Origin: UBA4636 sp963650915
GTDB lineage: Bacteria; Bacillota; Clostridia; Christensenellales; Borkfalkiaceae
DNA: 64,000 nt
Assembly: GCA_963650915.1 (NCBI GenBank)
Contig: CAVJMJ010000001.1
Coordinates: 124,001 to 188,000 of the forward strand
Direction: 5' to 3'
The notes beneath the pieces are model-generated. The model was not told the DNA's origin and made no database searches. It saw only the letters and a program-made list of their open reading frames with translations. Each line of letters begins with the position of its first letter. Position 1 is the first letter of the stretch. The position numbers and the translations under genes were made by a program. Positions 8,598 through 16,739 of the stretch are shown here, piece by piece.

Positions 8598-8876
8598 TTA
8601 GTTTTCTTTGACTTCAATACTTACTTGTTTTTTGTCTTTGCCCAATCTTTCGAATCTTACGACGCCGTCGGATAAAGCGAATAAAGTATCGTCTTTACCG
8701 ATGCCGACGTTTTTACCGGGATGGAATTTAGTACCCCTTTGACGAACGAGGATATTGCCGGCAAGAACGAATTGACCGTCCGAACGTTTAACGCCTAAAC
8801 GTTGCGCAGCACTGTCACGACCGTTCTTTGAGGAGCCAACACCCTTTTTATGAGCAAATAATCTGAATAAAAACAT
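8598..8876 (-). CDS. rpmA: 50S ribosomal protein L27
   Basis: 92 residues from the ATG at 8876. The frame is open to an ATG at 8891, but that ATG is part of ATGGAGGAT, the ribosome-binding site itself (GGAGG 8 bases before 8876). The mature L27 begins HKKGVGSSKNGRDS. It is preceded by FLFRLFA, matching the Firmicutes-type extension that the protease Prp must remove before L27 can function near the peptidyl-transferase centre. The prp gene, usually between rplU and rpmA, is absent here: only 21 bases separate the two. Confidence 0.95.
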   Translation of the reverse strand: MFLFRLFAHKKGVGSSKNGRDSAAQRLGVKRSDGQFVLAGNILVRQRGTKFHPGKNVGIGKDDTLFALSDGVVRFERLGKDKKQVSIEVKEN

Positions 8877-8897
8877 ATTATTATCCTCCATATTTGA

Positions 8898-9206
8898 TTA
8901 GTTAGCTGATATAGACTCAATCTTAACAGCCGTGAAAGGTTGTCTGTGACCTTGTTTCTTTCTTTCCTGCTTTTTGGATTTGTATTTGAACACGATAATT
9001 TTCTTGAATTTATCCTGTTTAAGTACTTCACCCGTTGCTTTGAAAGAAGCAGCGTCGCTTCCTACCTTGATTCCGTTTTCGTCGGAAACCAATAAAACGT
9101 TGAACTCTACCTTGTCGCCTACGTTAGCGTTGAGTTTTTCAAACTTAACGACGTCACCTTCGGAAACACGATATTGTTTGCTACCGTTTTCGATAATTGC
9201 GTACAT
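8898..9206 (-). CDS. rplU: 50S ribosomal protein L21
   Basis: 102 residues, normal length. MYAIIENGSKQYRV at the start and KSKKQERKKQGHRQPFTAVKI near the end are L21 hallmarks. First gene of the rplU-rpmA operon with its own strong promoter and a 95-base leader. Confidence 0.97.
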   Translation of the reverse strand: MYAIIENGSKQYRVSEGDVVKFEKLNANVGDKVEFNVLLVSDENGIKVGSDAASFKATGEVLKQDKFKKIIVFKYKSKKQERKKQGHRQPFTAVKIESISAN

Positions 9207-9302
9207 TTGTTTACCTCCCTGTCCAATCTCGCCGTGAAAAAAATACGGGCGTTACGAAAATTGCTTCCGTAAACTTAAAAATAAGCCCTATACGAGCGGT
9301 TC
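9207..9302 (-). promoter_or_regulatory. Leader of the rplU-rpmA mRNA (candidate L21 leader)
   Basis: A leader of about 95 bases between the predicted start and the rplU ATG, ending GGCGAGATTGGACAGGGAGG. Some short stems can be drawn (GTATAGGGC with GCCCGTAT). Firmicutes rplU operons often carry an autoregulatory L21 leader; whether this is one needs a covariance-model search. Confidence 0.4.
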
Positions 9303-9308
9303 TTAAGT

Positions 9309-9337
9309 AGGATACCATAAAAAATATCGATTGTCAA
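9309..9337 (-). promoter_or_regulatory. Promoter of rplU-rpmA
   Basis: Reverse strand TTGACA (9337-9332), 17-base spacer, TATCCT (9314-9309). Confidence 0.85.
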
Positions 9338-9391
9338 ACGAATTTACATAAAAAAACCGATTTTGCCCATTTTATATACGAGGTGACAATT

Positions 9392-9832
9392 ATGACCGAT
9401 ATTAAACTCAATCAAGAAGAATTAAACAACCTGTTTAAAAACGCACACATCGCCATGCAATCCATTTCAAACGTATTGCCGGAATGTTCGTCTGTTAAGA
9501 TGAAAGAAGAACTACGGTACGAATACGAGGGCTATCAGGAATTTATAGGCAAACTTTCCGCTTACATGCGAAAAAACGACTGCGAGCAAAAAGACGTAAG
9601 CGTTATGAAAAAAGCCATGCTTTATACTTCCGTTAAAATGAACACTTTAACGGACGATTCTTGTTCGCACGTGGCGGAAATGATGATTAAAGGCACGGTT
9701 ATGGGGATAACCGAACTCAAACAACTTTTGTCGAGAGGAAAAGACTGCCTCGACGAGGACGTTTTGAACTTTGCAAACGAACTTTTACGACTCGAAGAGG
9801 ATTACGAAAAACGTTTAAAAACCCTTCTATAA
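9392..9832 (+). CDS. Hypothetical helical protein
   Basis: 146 residues, not recognised. Rich in charged helices (EELRYEYEGYQEFIGKLSAYM, LRLEEDYEKRLKTLL), suggesting a soluble helical bundle; the spacing of Glu, Tyr and His residues recalls ferritin-like folds but no metal site can be assigned. GAGGTGA lies 5 bases before the ATG at 9392; an upstream GTG at 9383 is within that RBS and is rejected. A lone plus-strand gene. Confidence 0.6.
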   Translation: MTDIKLNQEELNNLFKNAHIAMQSISNVLPECSSVKMKEELRYEYEGYQEFIGKLSAYMRKNDCEQKDVSVMKKAMLYTSVKMNTLTDDSCSHVAEMMIKGTVMGITELKQLLSRGKDCLDEDVLNFANELLRLEEDYEKRLKTLL

Positions 9833-9870
9833 GCCCGTTATCGCAATATTTTAACTTACGCCGATATAAA

Positions 9871-9918
9871 TATATATTTGCTATAATATATATTTGCTAT
9901 AATATATATTTGCTATAA
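9871..9918. repeat. Three perfect 16-bp tandem copies containing TATAA
   Basis: TATATATTTGCTATAA occurs at 9871, 9887 and 9903 without mismatch. Each junction reads TATAATA, so each copy supplies a -10-like hexamer, but no -35 at 17 bases is present. Confidence 0.9.
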
Positions 9919-9943
9919 AAACGGTGGCTTGTTCGGCAGGCAA

Positions 9944-9996
9944 AAAGCCCTTGACGAAAAACGAGTGATATTCTCGATTCATCAAGGGCTTTAATT
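9944..9996. terminator. Bidirectional terminator
   Basis: AAAGCCCTTGA / TCAAGGGCTTT 11-bp stem with an inner CGAG/CTCG stem in the loop. It lies between converging transcription units and has T-rich flanks on both sides. Confidence 0.8.
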
Positions 9997-10044
9997 TTAG
10001 TTTTTAAATTTACCGCTCGTTAAATTGCGCTCGATAAAACTAAC

Positions 10045-10069
10045 CTTTTAAGGCTTAAATAAAGCCTTA
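10045..10069 (-). terminator. Hairpin just downstream of the large lipoprotein gene
   Basis: TTTAAGGCTT / AAGCCTTAAA 10-bp stem, about 20 bases past the stop. There is no strong T-run, so it may be a processing or stabilising hairpin with 9944-9996 as the real terminator. Confidence 0.5.
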
Positions 10070-10088
10070 AAGTCTTGTTTAGATATTT

Positions 10089-12785
10089 TTAGGCAGCCAT
10101 TCCTTCAAAAACCAGTGAAGTCGTTTCACCGTATTTTTCGTTAAGGTAATCGATAAATTCTATAACGGTGGAAACTTTTGCGTCACCGAAAAGGTTTTGA
10201 ACCGCGCCCACGACGTCGGCGGTAGAATCTCCGCCTTTGTATTTCAAGACTTCGCCGATTATCGCATAGACTTCTTTGGCGGTTACGTCCAAAACGTTGC
10301 CTTTAGAATCGGTAAAGGAATACAAAACCTTATCATCGACAGTATCGGACATCTTTTCGATATAATCGCCCATAAACTTCCTCATGTTTTTAAGGTAATC
10401 GTTTTCGACGTCGGCCCAAGTGGCGGTACCCGCTTTTAAGCCGTCAAGGTTATCGTCAAGCCCTTTAAAGCATAAGAATTCCACGATATCGTAGTCGAAA
10501 GTCAATTCGCCCAACTTGTTGCCGTCGATTTCGGAAGCGTTCACGTTTTTAACGAAAGATACGAGAGTGGTTCTGTATTCGCTATACAAATCGCACACGA
10601 CGCCCGTGTAATTTACTTTCTTGTTTCCGTTTTCGTCAACCGAAGTATTGTTATCGATTATGGTTTTAAGTTTATTTAATATGGCGTCTTCGTCGGGAAG
10701 TGTGCCTTCCTTATCTTTGCACGCAAGCGTCAAAACGTCTTTGCCGTAAGCCTTTACGAAGTTATAAACTGCGGTAACGGGTGTTTTGCCTGCGGTAACG
10801 TCGGCGGTTATTTCTTCCAAAGCGTCGGTAAAGGTTTTACCCGCAATAGGTAAAAAGGCATCGTCGAGTTCCTGCCCGCTTAACCCCGTAAGTTTATTGA
10901 CTGCCTGAGTTACGATAGTCGTGCAGTTGTCCGAGGTTACGACTTTGCCGAACATTTTATTGAGCCGTGCTATAAAAGCCTCTTCGGTCATGCCGTTGGG
11001 TGCCAAAACTTTGTTGTAAAAGATCTTAAAAACGTCGCCCGCTATCATATCGTAATCGACGCTGCCGTCTTCTTTAGGGGTACTCCATTTTTTGAGCATT
11101 GCCTTTAAATCGGCATAACTCATCCCCGCGACCGTTTGAGACGCTTCGTCGAGTTTACCTTCGAAAGCCGTTTCGAGATAGCCGGTTAAAGTATCTAAAT
11201 CAAACTTGTAGTTACCCTCTCCGTCGGCAACGAAGCTCGAAATAACGCCCTTTAAAAGTTGAGACATATTTACGGTTTCGGTAATACTTACGGTTGCAAG
11301 ATCGTCGGCAAAATGTTCGTCGAAGTATTTAAGCGACGCCAAAAAGTCAAAGGATGCGGGAGCGGTATCCGTTTTGGGAACGACGCCTGCTTTTATGCCT
11401 TGAACCACGCCGTCTACCGTCATATCGCCTACGACGGGAATATCTTTAACGGTGTCGTACATAGCCTGCAAAACTTTATCTTTAAAAAGCATCGTACTGT
11501 CTTTTAAGGCATCGTAAGCGTCAACGAAGTCTTTTACCGACAAGTCGAAGAATAACTTATATTGGTTGTAAATTTTCTTATAGTTTGCAAGGGCGTCCGC
11601 GTCCTCTCTTAAATAAGATTCTATAATCTTGTCAATCGTAAGACCGCGAATTCGTCCGTAAACGTAGGATTTGAGGTTACCGTTTGCCATTGCGGTAAAG
11701 ATACCGTTTAAAGACGTATCGTGAATTTCCGAAATATAACCTTTCATCGTGTCGTCAAGGCCTAATACCTGACCGATGGTAACGCCCTTATAAACGGTTG
11801 CGAGCGTATTGTACCTTTCGGCGTCGGTTTGAGCGTTCTTGATGGCTAAATATTGTTTGACGGTGATTTTGGTAGTCTTAATAACGAACTCGTTGGTTTC
11901 TGCTTGTTTTAAAATGGCAAGCATAGTCTGTACGGTAGCGTTTTGTTCACCGCTTTCGAGTTGTTTTTCCAAAACGCTTATAATCGTAGGAAGATGCGAA
12001 CCTATTTCCACGTCACCGAATCTTTTAATTATTATAGCCTCTTTTTCGGCATCGGTCGAGGTATCCGACATAAGCGTTCTCAACTCGTTAAGGGTCATAT
12101 TCATGGCACCTTCGAGTTCGGGACTCGTTTTTATAGCCATACCTATCATCCAACTTCTGTCGTAAGAAGAGTCGGTAGAGGGAGTATAGTCCAAAAGTAT
12201 GTAAGCCAAAGTTTTTTCGCCGTACAACGAATAGTTTATCTTTAACTTCTTGTTGGAATCGAGTTTGTAGTTTAATATGTTGTTAAGACAACCGTTTACT
12301 CTGTTGTTTTCGGTTATGTATTCACCGGTGATGGCGTCCTTTTTGTTGGTCTGTATCGGTCTATACCAGTTACCGTCTATACCGCGGTAAACGGACAAGC
12401 CCATAACGTTGAGTTTTATGCCTAACGGGAGTTTTCCTTCGGCTTGCTTTACAAACTCGTCAATAGCGACGGAATAAAAGTCACCCAACAAATATCCTTT
12501 GAAAACGGATGCGATGGCATCGGGATCCATACCGATAAGATCTTTGACGTAAAGATCGGAAGCGTTGGTAAGCACGTTAGCGTATGTATATTGACTTCTG
12601 TCTTCCGCAGTGTCGGGATCGGGTTCCGGCTCCGGTGTAGGTTCGGGTGTCACATCCTCTTTAGGTGAGGACCCTCCGCTCGAAACGTCGTTACCGCCGT
12701 TACAGGCAACCGAAAAAGCGCATGTAAACGACATGGTTATGACGAGTAAAATAGAAATCAATAATCTAAAAGACCTATTTTTCAT
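10089..12785 (-). CDS. Very large lipoprotein of unknown function
   Basis: 898 residues from the ATG at 12785 (AGGAGG 6 bases before); the open frame upstream of this covers the promoter and is not used. The N-terminus is a lipoprotein signal: basic MKNRSFR, hydrophobic stretch, lipobox FSVAC with Cys at about residue 28. A Ser/Gly/Pro-Glu linker (EPTPEPEPDPD) then leads into a long helical, charged region with repeating DLKAMLKKW / DIPVVGDM / DVFKIFYNK patterns. No enzyme motif recognised. Probably anchored to the outer face of the membrane. Monocistronic, with its own promoter. Confidence 0.75.
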   Translation of the reverse strand: MKNRSFRLLISILLVITMSFTCAFSVACNGGNDVSSGGSSPKEDVTPEPTPEPEPDPDTAEDRSQYTYANVLTNASDLYVKDLIGMDPDAIASVFKGYLLGDFYSVAIDEFVKQAEGKLPLGIKLNVMGLSVYRGIDGNWYRPIQTNKKDAITGEYITENNRVNGCLNNILNYKLDSNKKLKINYSLYGEKTLAYILLDYTPSTDSSYDRSWMIGMAIKTSPELEGAMNMTLNELRTLMSDTSTDAEKEAIIIKRFGDVEIGSHLPTIISVLEKQLESGEQNATVQTMLAILKQAETNEFVIKTTKITVKQYLAIKNAQTDAERYNTLATVYKGVTIGQVLGLDDTMKGYISEIHDTSLNGIFTAMANGNLKSYVYGRIRGLTIDKIIESYLREDADALANYKKIYNQYKLFFDLSVKDFVDAYDALKDSTMLFKDKVLQAMYDTVKDIPVVGDMTVDGVVQGIKAGVVPKTDTAPASFDFLASLKYFDEHFADDLATVSITETVNMSQLLKGVISSFVADGEGNYKFDLDTLTGYLETAFEGKLDEASQTVAGMSYADLKAMLKKWSTPKEDGSVDYDMIAGDVFKIFYNKVLAPNGMTEEAFIARLNKMFGKVVTSDNCTTIVTQAVNKLTGLSGQELDDAFLPIAGKTFTDALEEITADVTAGKTPVTAVYNFVKAYGKDVLTLACKDKEGTLPDEDAILNKLKTIIDNNTSVDENGNKKVNYTGVVCDLYSEYRTTLVSFVKNVNASEIDGNKLGELTFDYDIVEFLCFKGLDDNLDGLKAGTATWADVENDYLKNMRKFMGDYIEKMSDTVDDKVLYSFTDSKGNVLDVTAKEVYAIIGEVLKYKGGDSTADVVGAVQNLFGDAKVSTVIEFIDYLNEKYGETTSLVFEGMAA

Positions 12786-12866
12786 AATAAACCTCCTGAA
12801 TGTTTGAATTTTTACGGTTAAATAACCGAAATTTATGCCTAAACGGCGTAAATTTCTCTTATACGG

Positions 12867-12895
12867 ATTATAGCACACATATAACGAGTTGTCAA
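12867..12895 (-). promoter_or_regulatory. Promoter of the large lipoprotein gene
   Basis: Reverse strand TTGACA (12895-12890), 17-base spacer, TATAAT (12872-12867): consensus in both boxes. Confidence 0.88.
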
Positions 12896-13380
12896 TGGTT
12901 AATTGACGAAATATTTGTGTCGCGCGTGTATGCGTACAACTTCATGTCGTTTTTACGCCGACTTATAACGTCTTTACACCGACGTCCTCGTTTTACGGTT
13001 TCCGCTATATATACCTTTTTAGTATCGTTTTCGTTTGAAATTGAGCCGTATTTTTCGCTCGAAAAAATACGGTTTTTCTTAAAAAAAGACAACGGGGCTT
13101 AAAAACACAAACAAAAAAAACCGTCGGTGTCGAAAAACTAAGCAAAAAAGAAAATCCGTCGGTGCCGAAAATTTAAGCAAAAAAGAAAATCCGTCGGTGC
13201 CGAAAAACATAAGCAAAAAAATAAAAATTAAAGCAAAAAGAAAATTCGGCTTAATAAAAAAAATCGGGCTTAAAAGCCAAAAGGAAAATCGGGCTTAAAA
13301 GCCAAAAGAAAAACAAAATTAAAAAAAGCGAGATTAAAAGCCAAAAGAAAACGTGAGGGCAAGAGGGGTACCGAAAAAAG
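12896..13380. other. Intergenic, low-complexity repeats; no gene seen
   Basis: A-rich region. A short minus-strand frame at 12892-13092 has no RBS and overlaps the promoter. From about 13120 to 13220 a unit AAGCAAAAAAGAAAATCCGTCGGTGCCGAAAA-like (about 35 bp) recurs three times. From about 13255 to 13350 a unit ATCGGGCTTAAAAGCCAAAAG recurs about three times. Confidence 0.7.
13120..13350. repeat. Two families of degenerate tandem repeats downstream of rnpB
   Basis: CCGTCGGTGCCGAAAA occurs at intervals of about 35 bases (first copy CCGTCGGTGTCGAAAA); then GGGCTTAAAAGCC, itself a small palindrome, recurs at about 13262, 13291 and (degenerate) 13330. On the minus strand these lie after the rnpB terminator. 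Confidence 0.75.
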
Positions 13381-13406
13381 AAAAACGACGGCAAAATAAC
13401 CGTCGT
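13381..13406 (-). terminator. Terminator of rnpB
   Basis: ACGACGG / CCGTCGT 7-bp stem with T-rich tail on the minus strand, 15 bases past the predicted RNA end. Confidence 0.85.
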
Positions 13407-13420
13407 GTTTTTTCAAAAAT

Positions 13421-13759
13421 GCAAGTCGACCTATAAGCCGAGTTCTGTCTTGTGCGACTATCTATCTAGTTCCGCCGTTACCGACGGACTCAAGCGACGT
13501 TTTGCGAAAATACCGCGACGAGCAGCCGTAACCGATATTTTCCTATCTTGCTTCGAATGGGGTTTACACTGACGCGAGGCGTTACCGCTTCGCCGGTGAG
13601 CTCTTACCTCGCCTTTTCATCCTTACCCTTGCGGGCGGTAATTTTCTGTTGCACTTTCCCTAAAGTCACCTTCGGCGGACGTTATCCGTCATTCTGCTCT
13701 GTGAAGCTCGGACTTTCCTCGTTGAAGTTGCCTTCACCGCAGTCGCACAGCCGACTTGC
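13421..13759 (-). ncRNA. rnpB: RNase P RNA
   Basis: About 339 nt. The catalytic RNA that trims tRNA 5' ends. Conserved segments are visible on the minus strand: GAGGAAAGTCCGAGCT near the 5' end and ACAGAACTCGGCTTATAG near the 3' end. The two ends pair: GCAAGTCG at the 5' end with CGACTTGC at the 3' end (13421-13428), giving the P1 helix and setting the boundaries. It has its own promoter and terminator. Confidence 0.95.
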
Positions 13760-13766
13760 GATTATT

Positions 13767-13795
13767 ATTATAGCACTATTTTTTTAAAATGTAAA
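13767..13795 (-). promoter_or_regulatory. Promoter of rnpB
   Basis: Reverse strand TTTACA (13795-13790), 17-base spacer, TATAAT (13772-13767). Start falls at about 13760, the base before the P1 helix. Confidence 0.85.
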
Positions 13796-13802
13796 ACGAT
13801 TT

Positions 13803-14921
13803 TTACTTTTTAAGCGTAACACCTTTAAAAGATAAAATATCCGAATCATAACCGCATAAATTGATTTGTTTTGCCCTGTTTATTTTTACCGCTTCGCCTA
13901 TTAAGTCGGTCAATAGGTCGGTTATCCCGCTAATCGTGTCGTAAAATAAGTAGTATGCCATACTTCCCGGAACCGAATTTATTTCGTTTAAATAAACCGT
14001 TTTTTCTTTAACCAAAAAGTCGACGCGTATTATAGAAGAAAAATTACAGCCTTTATAAATCTTTCGGGTAACGTCTTTTACCTCGTCAGAAATTTCCTTG
14101 TCTACTTTTGCGGGGAACTCTCGTTTGGGGGTATTCCCCTTTCCGCCCGAATATTTATCGTTAAAAGTTAAAATTTCATGCCCGCAAATAGGTTTTTCGA
14201 GTTCGCTCGTTAAAATTTCGCCGTTTTTTTCGTACGCTGCACAGTTTACTTCGGTATAGCCCTCTATATATTTTTCAACTATGGCTTTTTCGTCGTATTT
14301 TAATGCCGTAACCAACGAATTAAACAATTCTTCGTCATTTTTCGCAACCGAAATGCCTATAGACGAACCCGTTCTACATGGCTTTACTATAAGAGGATAT
14401 TTTAAACGGTTTGCAACCGAAAAAGCGATTTCATCACTCCGTTTATAAAATTCGTCTCGATGTACGACAAGGTAGTCGACGACTTTTACGTTAAAGTTTT
14501 TTGCGAAGGTTTTAGTTAGTTCTTTATCCATGGCTATCCTTGCCGAATAGCAATCGGCAGTGGCGCAAGGAATATCGCAAAGTTCAAAAAGTGCCCCTAT
14601 AGTACCGTTTTCGCCCATTCCGCCGTGCATGCAATTGACTGCGGCGTATATCGAAAAGATAGGTTTGTTGCTTTTATATTTTCTTAAAAGGTTTTCGCCC
14701 GCCGTAAGGTTTACCCTCAAAAGTTTCCTTTCGTCGTACGATTTAAAAAAGCCGAGATTAAAAAGTTTGTCACCGGTAAACCATTCTCCCCTTTTATTTA
14801 CGTAAACGGGGACTGGGGTAAACTTGGTTTTGTCAAGCCCGTTAAGGCACAAAACGCCGGTGATTATCGACACGTCGTGTTCGGGCGATACTCCGCCGAA
14901 AATTACAATAATTTTTTTCAA
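13803..14921 (-). CDS. ddl: D-alanine--D-alanine ligase
   Basis: 372 residues, ATP-grasp fold. Joins two D-alanines for peptidoglycan precursor synthesis. Visible: FGGVSPEHDVS at the N-terminus, VNCMHGGMGENG, the ATP-grasp loop KPCRTGSSIGISV, SGGKGNTPKREFPA region and metal-site EINSVPGSMAYYLF. The last motif has NSVPGS rather than the commoner NTxPG. Lies 123 bases behind murF, whose product uses D-Ala-D-Ala, so functional coupling is direct. Confidence 0.95.
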   Translation of the reverse strand: MKKIIVIFGGVSPEHDVSIITGVLCLNGLDKTKFTPVPVYVNKRGEWFTGDKLFNLGFFKSYDERKLLRVNLTAGENLLRKYKSNKPIFSIYAAVNCMHGGMGENGTIGALFELCDIPCATADCYSARIAMDKELTKTFAKNFNVKVVDYLVVHRDEFYKRSDEIAFSVANRLKYPLIVKPCRTGSSIGISVAKNDEELFNSLVTALKYDEKAIVEKYIEGYTEVNCAAYEKNGEILTSELEKPICGHEILTFNDKYSGGKGNTPKREFPAKVDKEISDEVKDVTRKIYKGCNFSSIIRVDFLVKEKTVYLNEINSVPGSMAYYLFYDTISGITDLLTDLIGEAVKINRAKQINLCGYDSDILSFKGVTLKK

Positions 14922-15044
14922 AAAAACACCTGTAAACTATTTCCTCTTAAGTGATTTTGCGGAAAATTCCTCTTTTCTTAAGTGGCGTTTACAGGCTTTT
15001 CTTAAGTGCGTTTACAGGCGTTTACCTATATACTGTATTTAATT

Positions 15045-16739
15045 TTACATAAATTTATCGGGCAAATCGTTTTCAAACAAAACGACGTCGCCTTCTTTTG
15101 AAATTTCGGACAAATGCTTTACCGCCTCGTCGAGGGTGGACACGATTTTTATGTTTTCGTAAGGGAAATCTCCGTCCAAAAGCCCGTCGCGGATTTTGTA
15201 GGCGTTGGGCTTACCGACGATTATGGCGTAATCGACGATTTTTGCAAGCCTTCTGCCGAAACGGAAGTTTTCCAAATCTTCCATTCTGCCGAGTTCCACA
15301 AGCCCCGGCGTTATTACTATTTTTCTGCCTTTAAATTCCGAAAAAACGTCAAGCGCGGCAATAGTACCGTCTACGTTCGAGTTATAACTGTCGTCGATAA
15401 TCGTCATGCCTTTTTCGTTTTTTGTAACTTCAAGCCTATGTCTTATCGGCTTTATAACGGCTATGCCTTGGGCAATTTCTTCAAGGCTCAAACCGAGTTC
15501 GTATGAAGCCGCCGCCGCAAGCATTATATTTGAAACGTTGTGCTTACCTATAAGTACGGTTGACACTTTTAACTTTTTATCGCCGTCGCAAAGTAAAAAA
15601 GTACTGCCCGTAACGTCGGTTTTTACATCTTCGCAATAAAGTTTTGTAGTCCTCGTACCGTCGACTCCCGCACAAACCACATTTACTCTGCCGTCGTGCT
15701 TTGCCCTTTCGCTGAGCCTGTAAGTGTTTTCGCTGTCGATATCGAAAATCACCGTTCCGCCCTCTTTCACGCCCTTGACGAGTTCGTACTTGGTGTCTAA
15801 AATGGCTTCCTGCGAGCCGAAGGTTTCGAGGTGTTGATTGCCTATCCCCGTTAAAATACCGTAATCGGGGTTAACGATGTCAGTAAGTTCTTTGATGTCA
15901 CCGGGTTTTCTTGCACCCATTTCGGCAATGAAGACGTCCTGCGTGCCGTCGTAACGGCGAACGCTTTTACATATGCCCATAGGCGTGTTATAGGAAGCAG
16001 GTGTAGACAAAACGTTATATTTTACAGATAATATAGTTCTTAAAATTTCTTTGACGGAAGTCTTTCCGTAACTACCCGTAAGCCCGATTTTTATAAGGTC
16101 GTCTGCCTCGTTTAAAGTTTTTATCGTTCGGCGAACGTATTTTTTGTTGTTGGCGTTTTCAAATGGTTTATTGATAAAATTTGCAAATTCCGTTATCACG
16201 GGTATCATAAGAGGCGTTATGCATAAAACACCGAAACGTACGTCCAAAAAGTAGGCGTTTTTCATAAAAACGTACCCGAGTATTTGCATTATCGTCAACA
16301 CTAAAAAGGTAAAACAAAAATACAAAACGGCAAACGTGGTCATAAGCCTTACCGCACGGGCGGTCAATACGATTAGCGACTTATACTTTCTTTTAAAATC
16401 GAAGTAAATATAGGTTATCGCAAAAAACGCGTAAAAGACAAAGCCTATAAAGGAATTCCATTCCTGTTGAGTGTAGGAAAACCCGACACTGAACAGTAGG
16501 TACGCCATAAACGAAAGCATTGCCATCATACACAGTCTTATGATATAAATATTGTCACGCCTATAAGTCCACTTGTCGTAAACCCCTCTTACGTAACCCG
16601 CACTTTGCATTATTTGCATGAATTTTCTCGAAATAACGCATGCAAGTACGGTGTTCAGTAGCGAAGCAACGAAAGCAAAAATCATGTATTCGTAACCGAA
16701 TATCATGTAAAACGACGTTACACCGGTATAATTTATCAT
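15045..16739 (-). CDS. murF: UDP-MurNAc-tripeptide:D-Ala-D-Ala ligase with N-terminal membrane domain
   Basis: 564 residues, about 110 longer than standard MurF. The first about 190 residues form several membrane helices (IFAFVASLLNTVLACVI, LCMMAMLSFMAYLLFSVGF, FIGFVFYAFFAITYIYF, TFAVLYFCFTFLVLTIM, FGVLCITPLMIPVI). The Mur-ligase part starts near 215 with the P-loop TGSYGKTS, then NTPMGIC, EMGARKPGDI, GIGNQHLETFGS and DDSYNSN. It adds D-Ala-D-Ala to the stem peptide; the membrane domain would hold the step near the envelope. Start overlaps the hydrolase stop (ATGA). Confidence 0.93.
   Translation of the reverse strand: MINYTGVTSFYMIFGYEYMIFAFVASLLNTVLACVISRKFMQIMQSAGYVRGVYDKWTYRRDNIYIIRLCMMAMLSFMAYLLFSVGFSYTQQEWNSFIGFVFYAFFAITYIYFDFKRKYKSLIVLTARAVRLMTTFAVLYFCFTFLVLTIMQILGYVFMKNAYFLDVRFGVLCITPLMIPVITEFANFINKPFENANNKKYVRRTIKTLNEADDLIKIGLTGSYGKTSVKEILRTILSVKYNVLSTPASYNTPMGICKSVRRYDGTQDVFIAEMGARKPGDIKELTDIVNPDYGILTGIGNQHLETFGSQEAILDTKYELVKGVKEGGTVIFDIDSENTYRLSERAKHDGRVNVVCAGVDGTRTTKLYCEDVKTDVTGSTFLLCDGDKKLKVSTVLIGKHNVSNIMLAAAASYELGLSLEEIAQGIAVIKPIRHRLEVTKNEKGMTIIDDSYNSNVDGTIAALDVFSEFKGRKIVITPGLVELGRMEDLENFRFGRRLAKIVDYAIIVGKPNAYKIRDGLLDGDFPYENIKIVSTLDEAVKHLSEISKEGDVVLFENDLPDKFM

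Noticed and set aside
12892..13092. 66-residue minus-strand frame upstream of the large lipoprotein
   Set aside because: No RBS, unusual composition, and its 3' end reaches the lipoprotein promoter.
13120..13350. Possible CRISPR-like array
   Set aside because: Units are degenerate and contiguous with no unique spacers, and there are no cas genes in the window.
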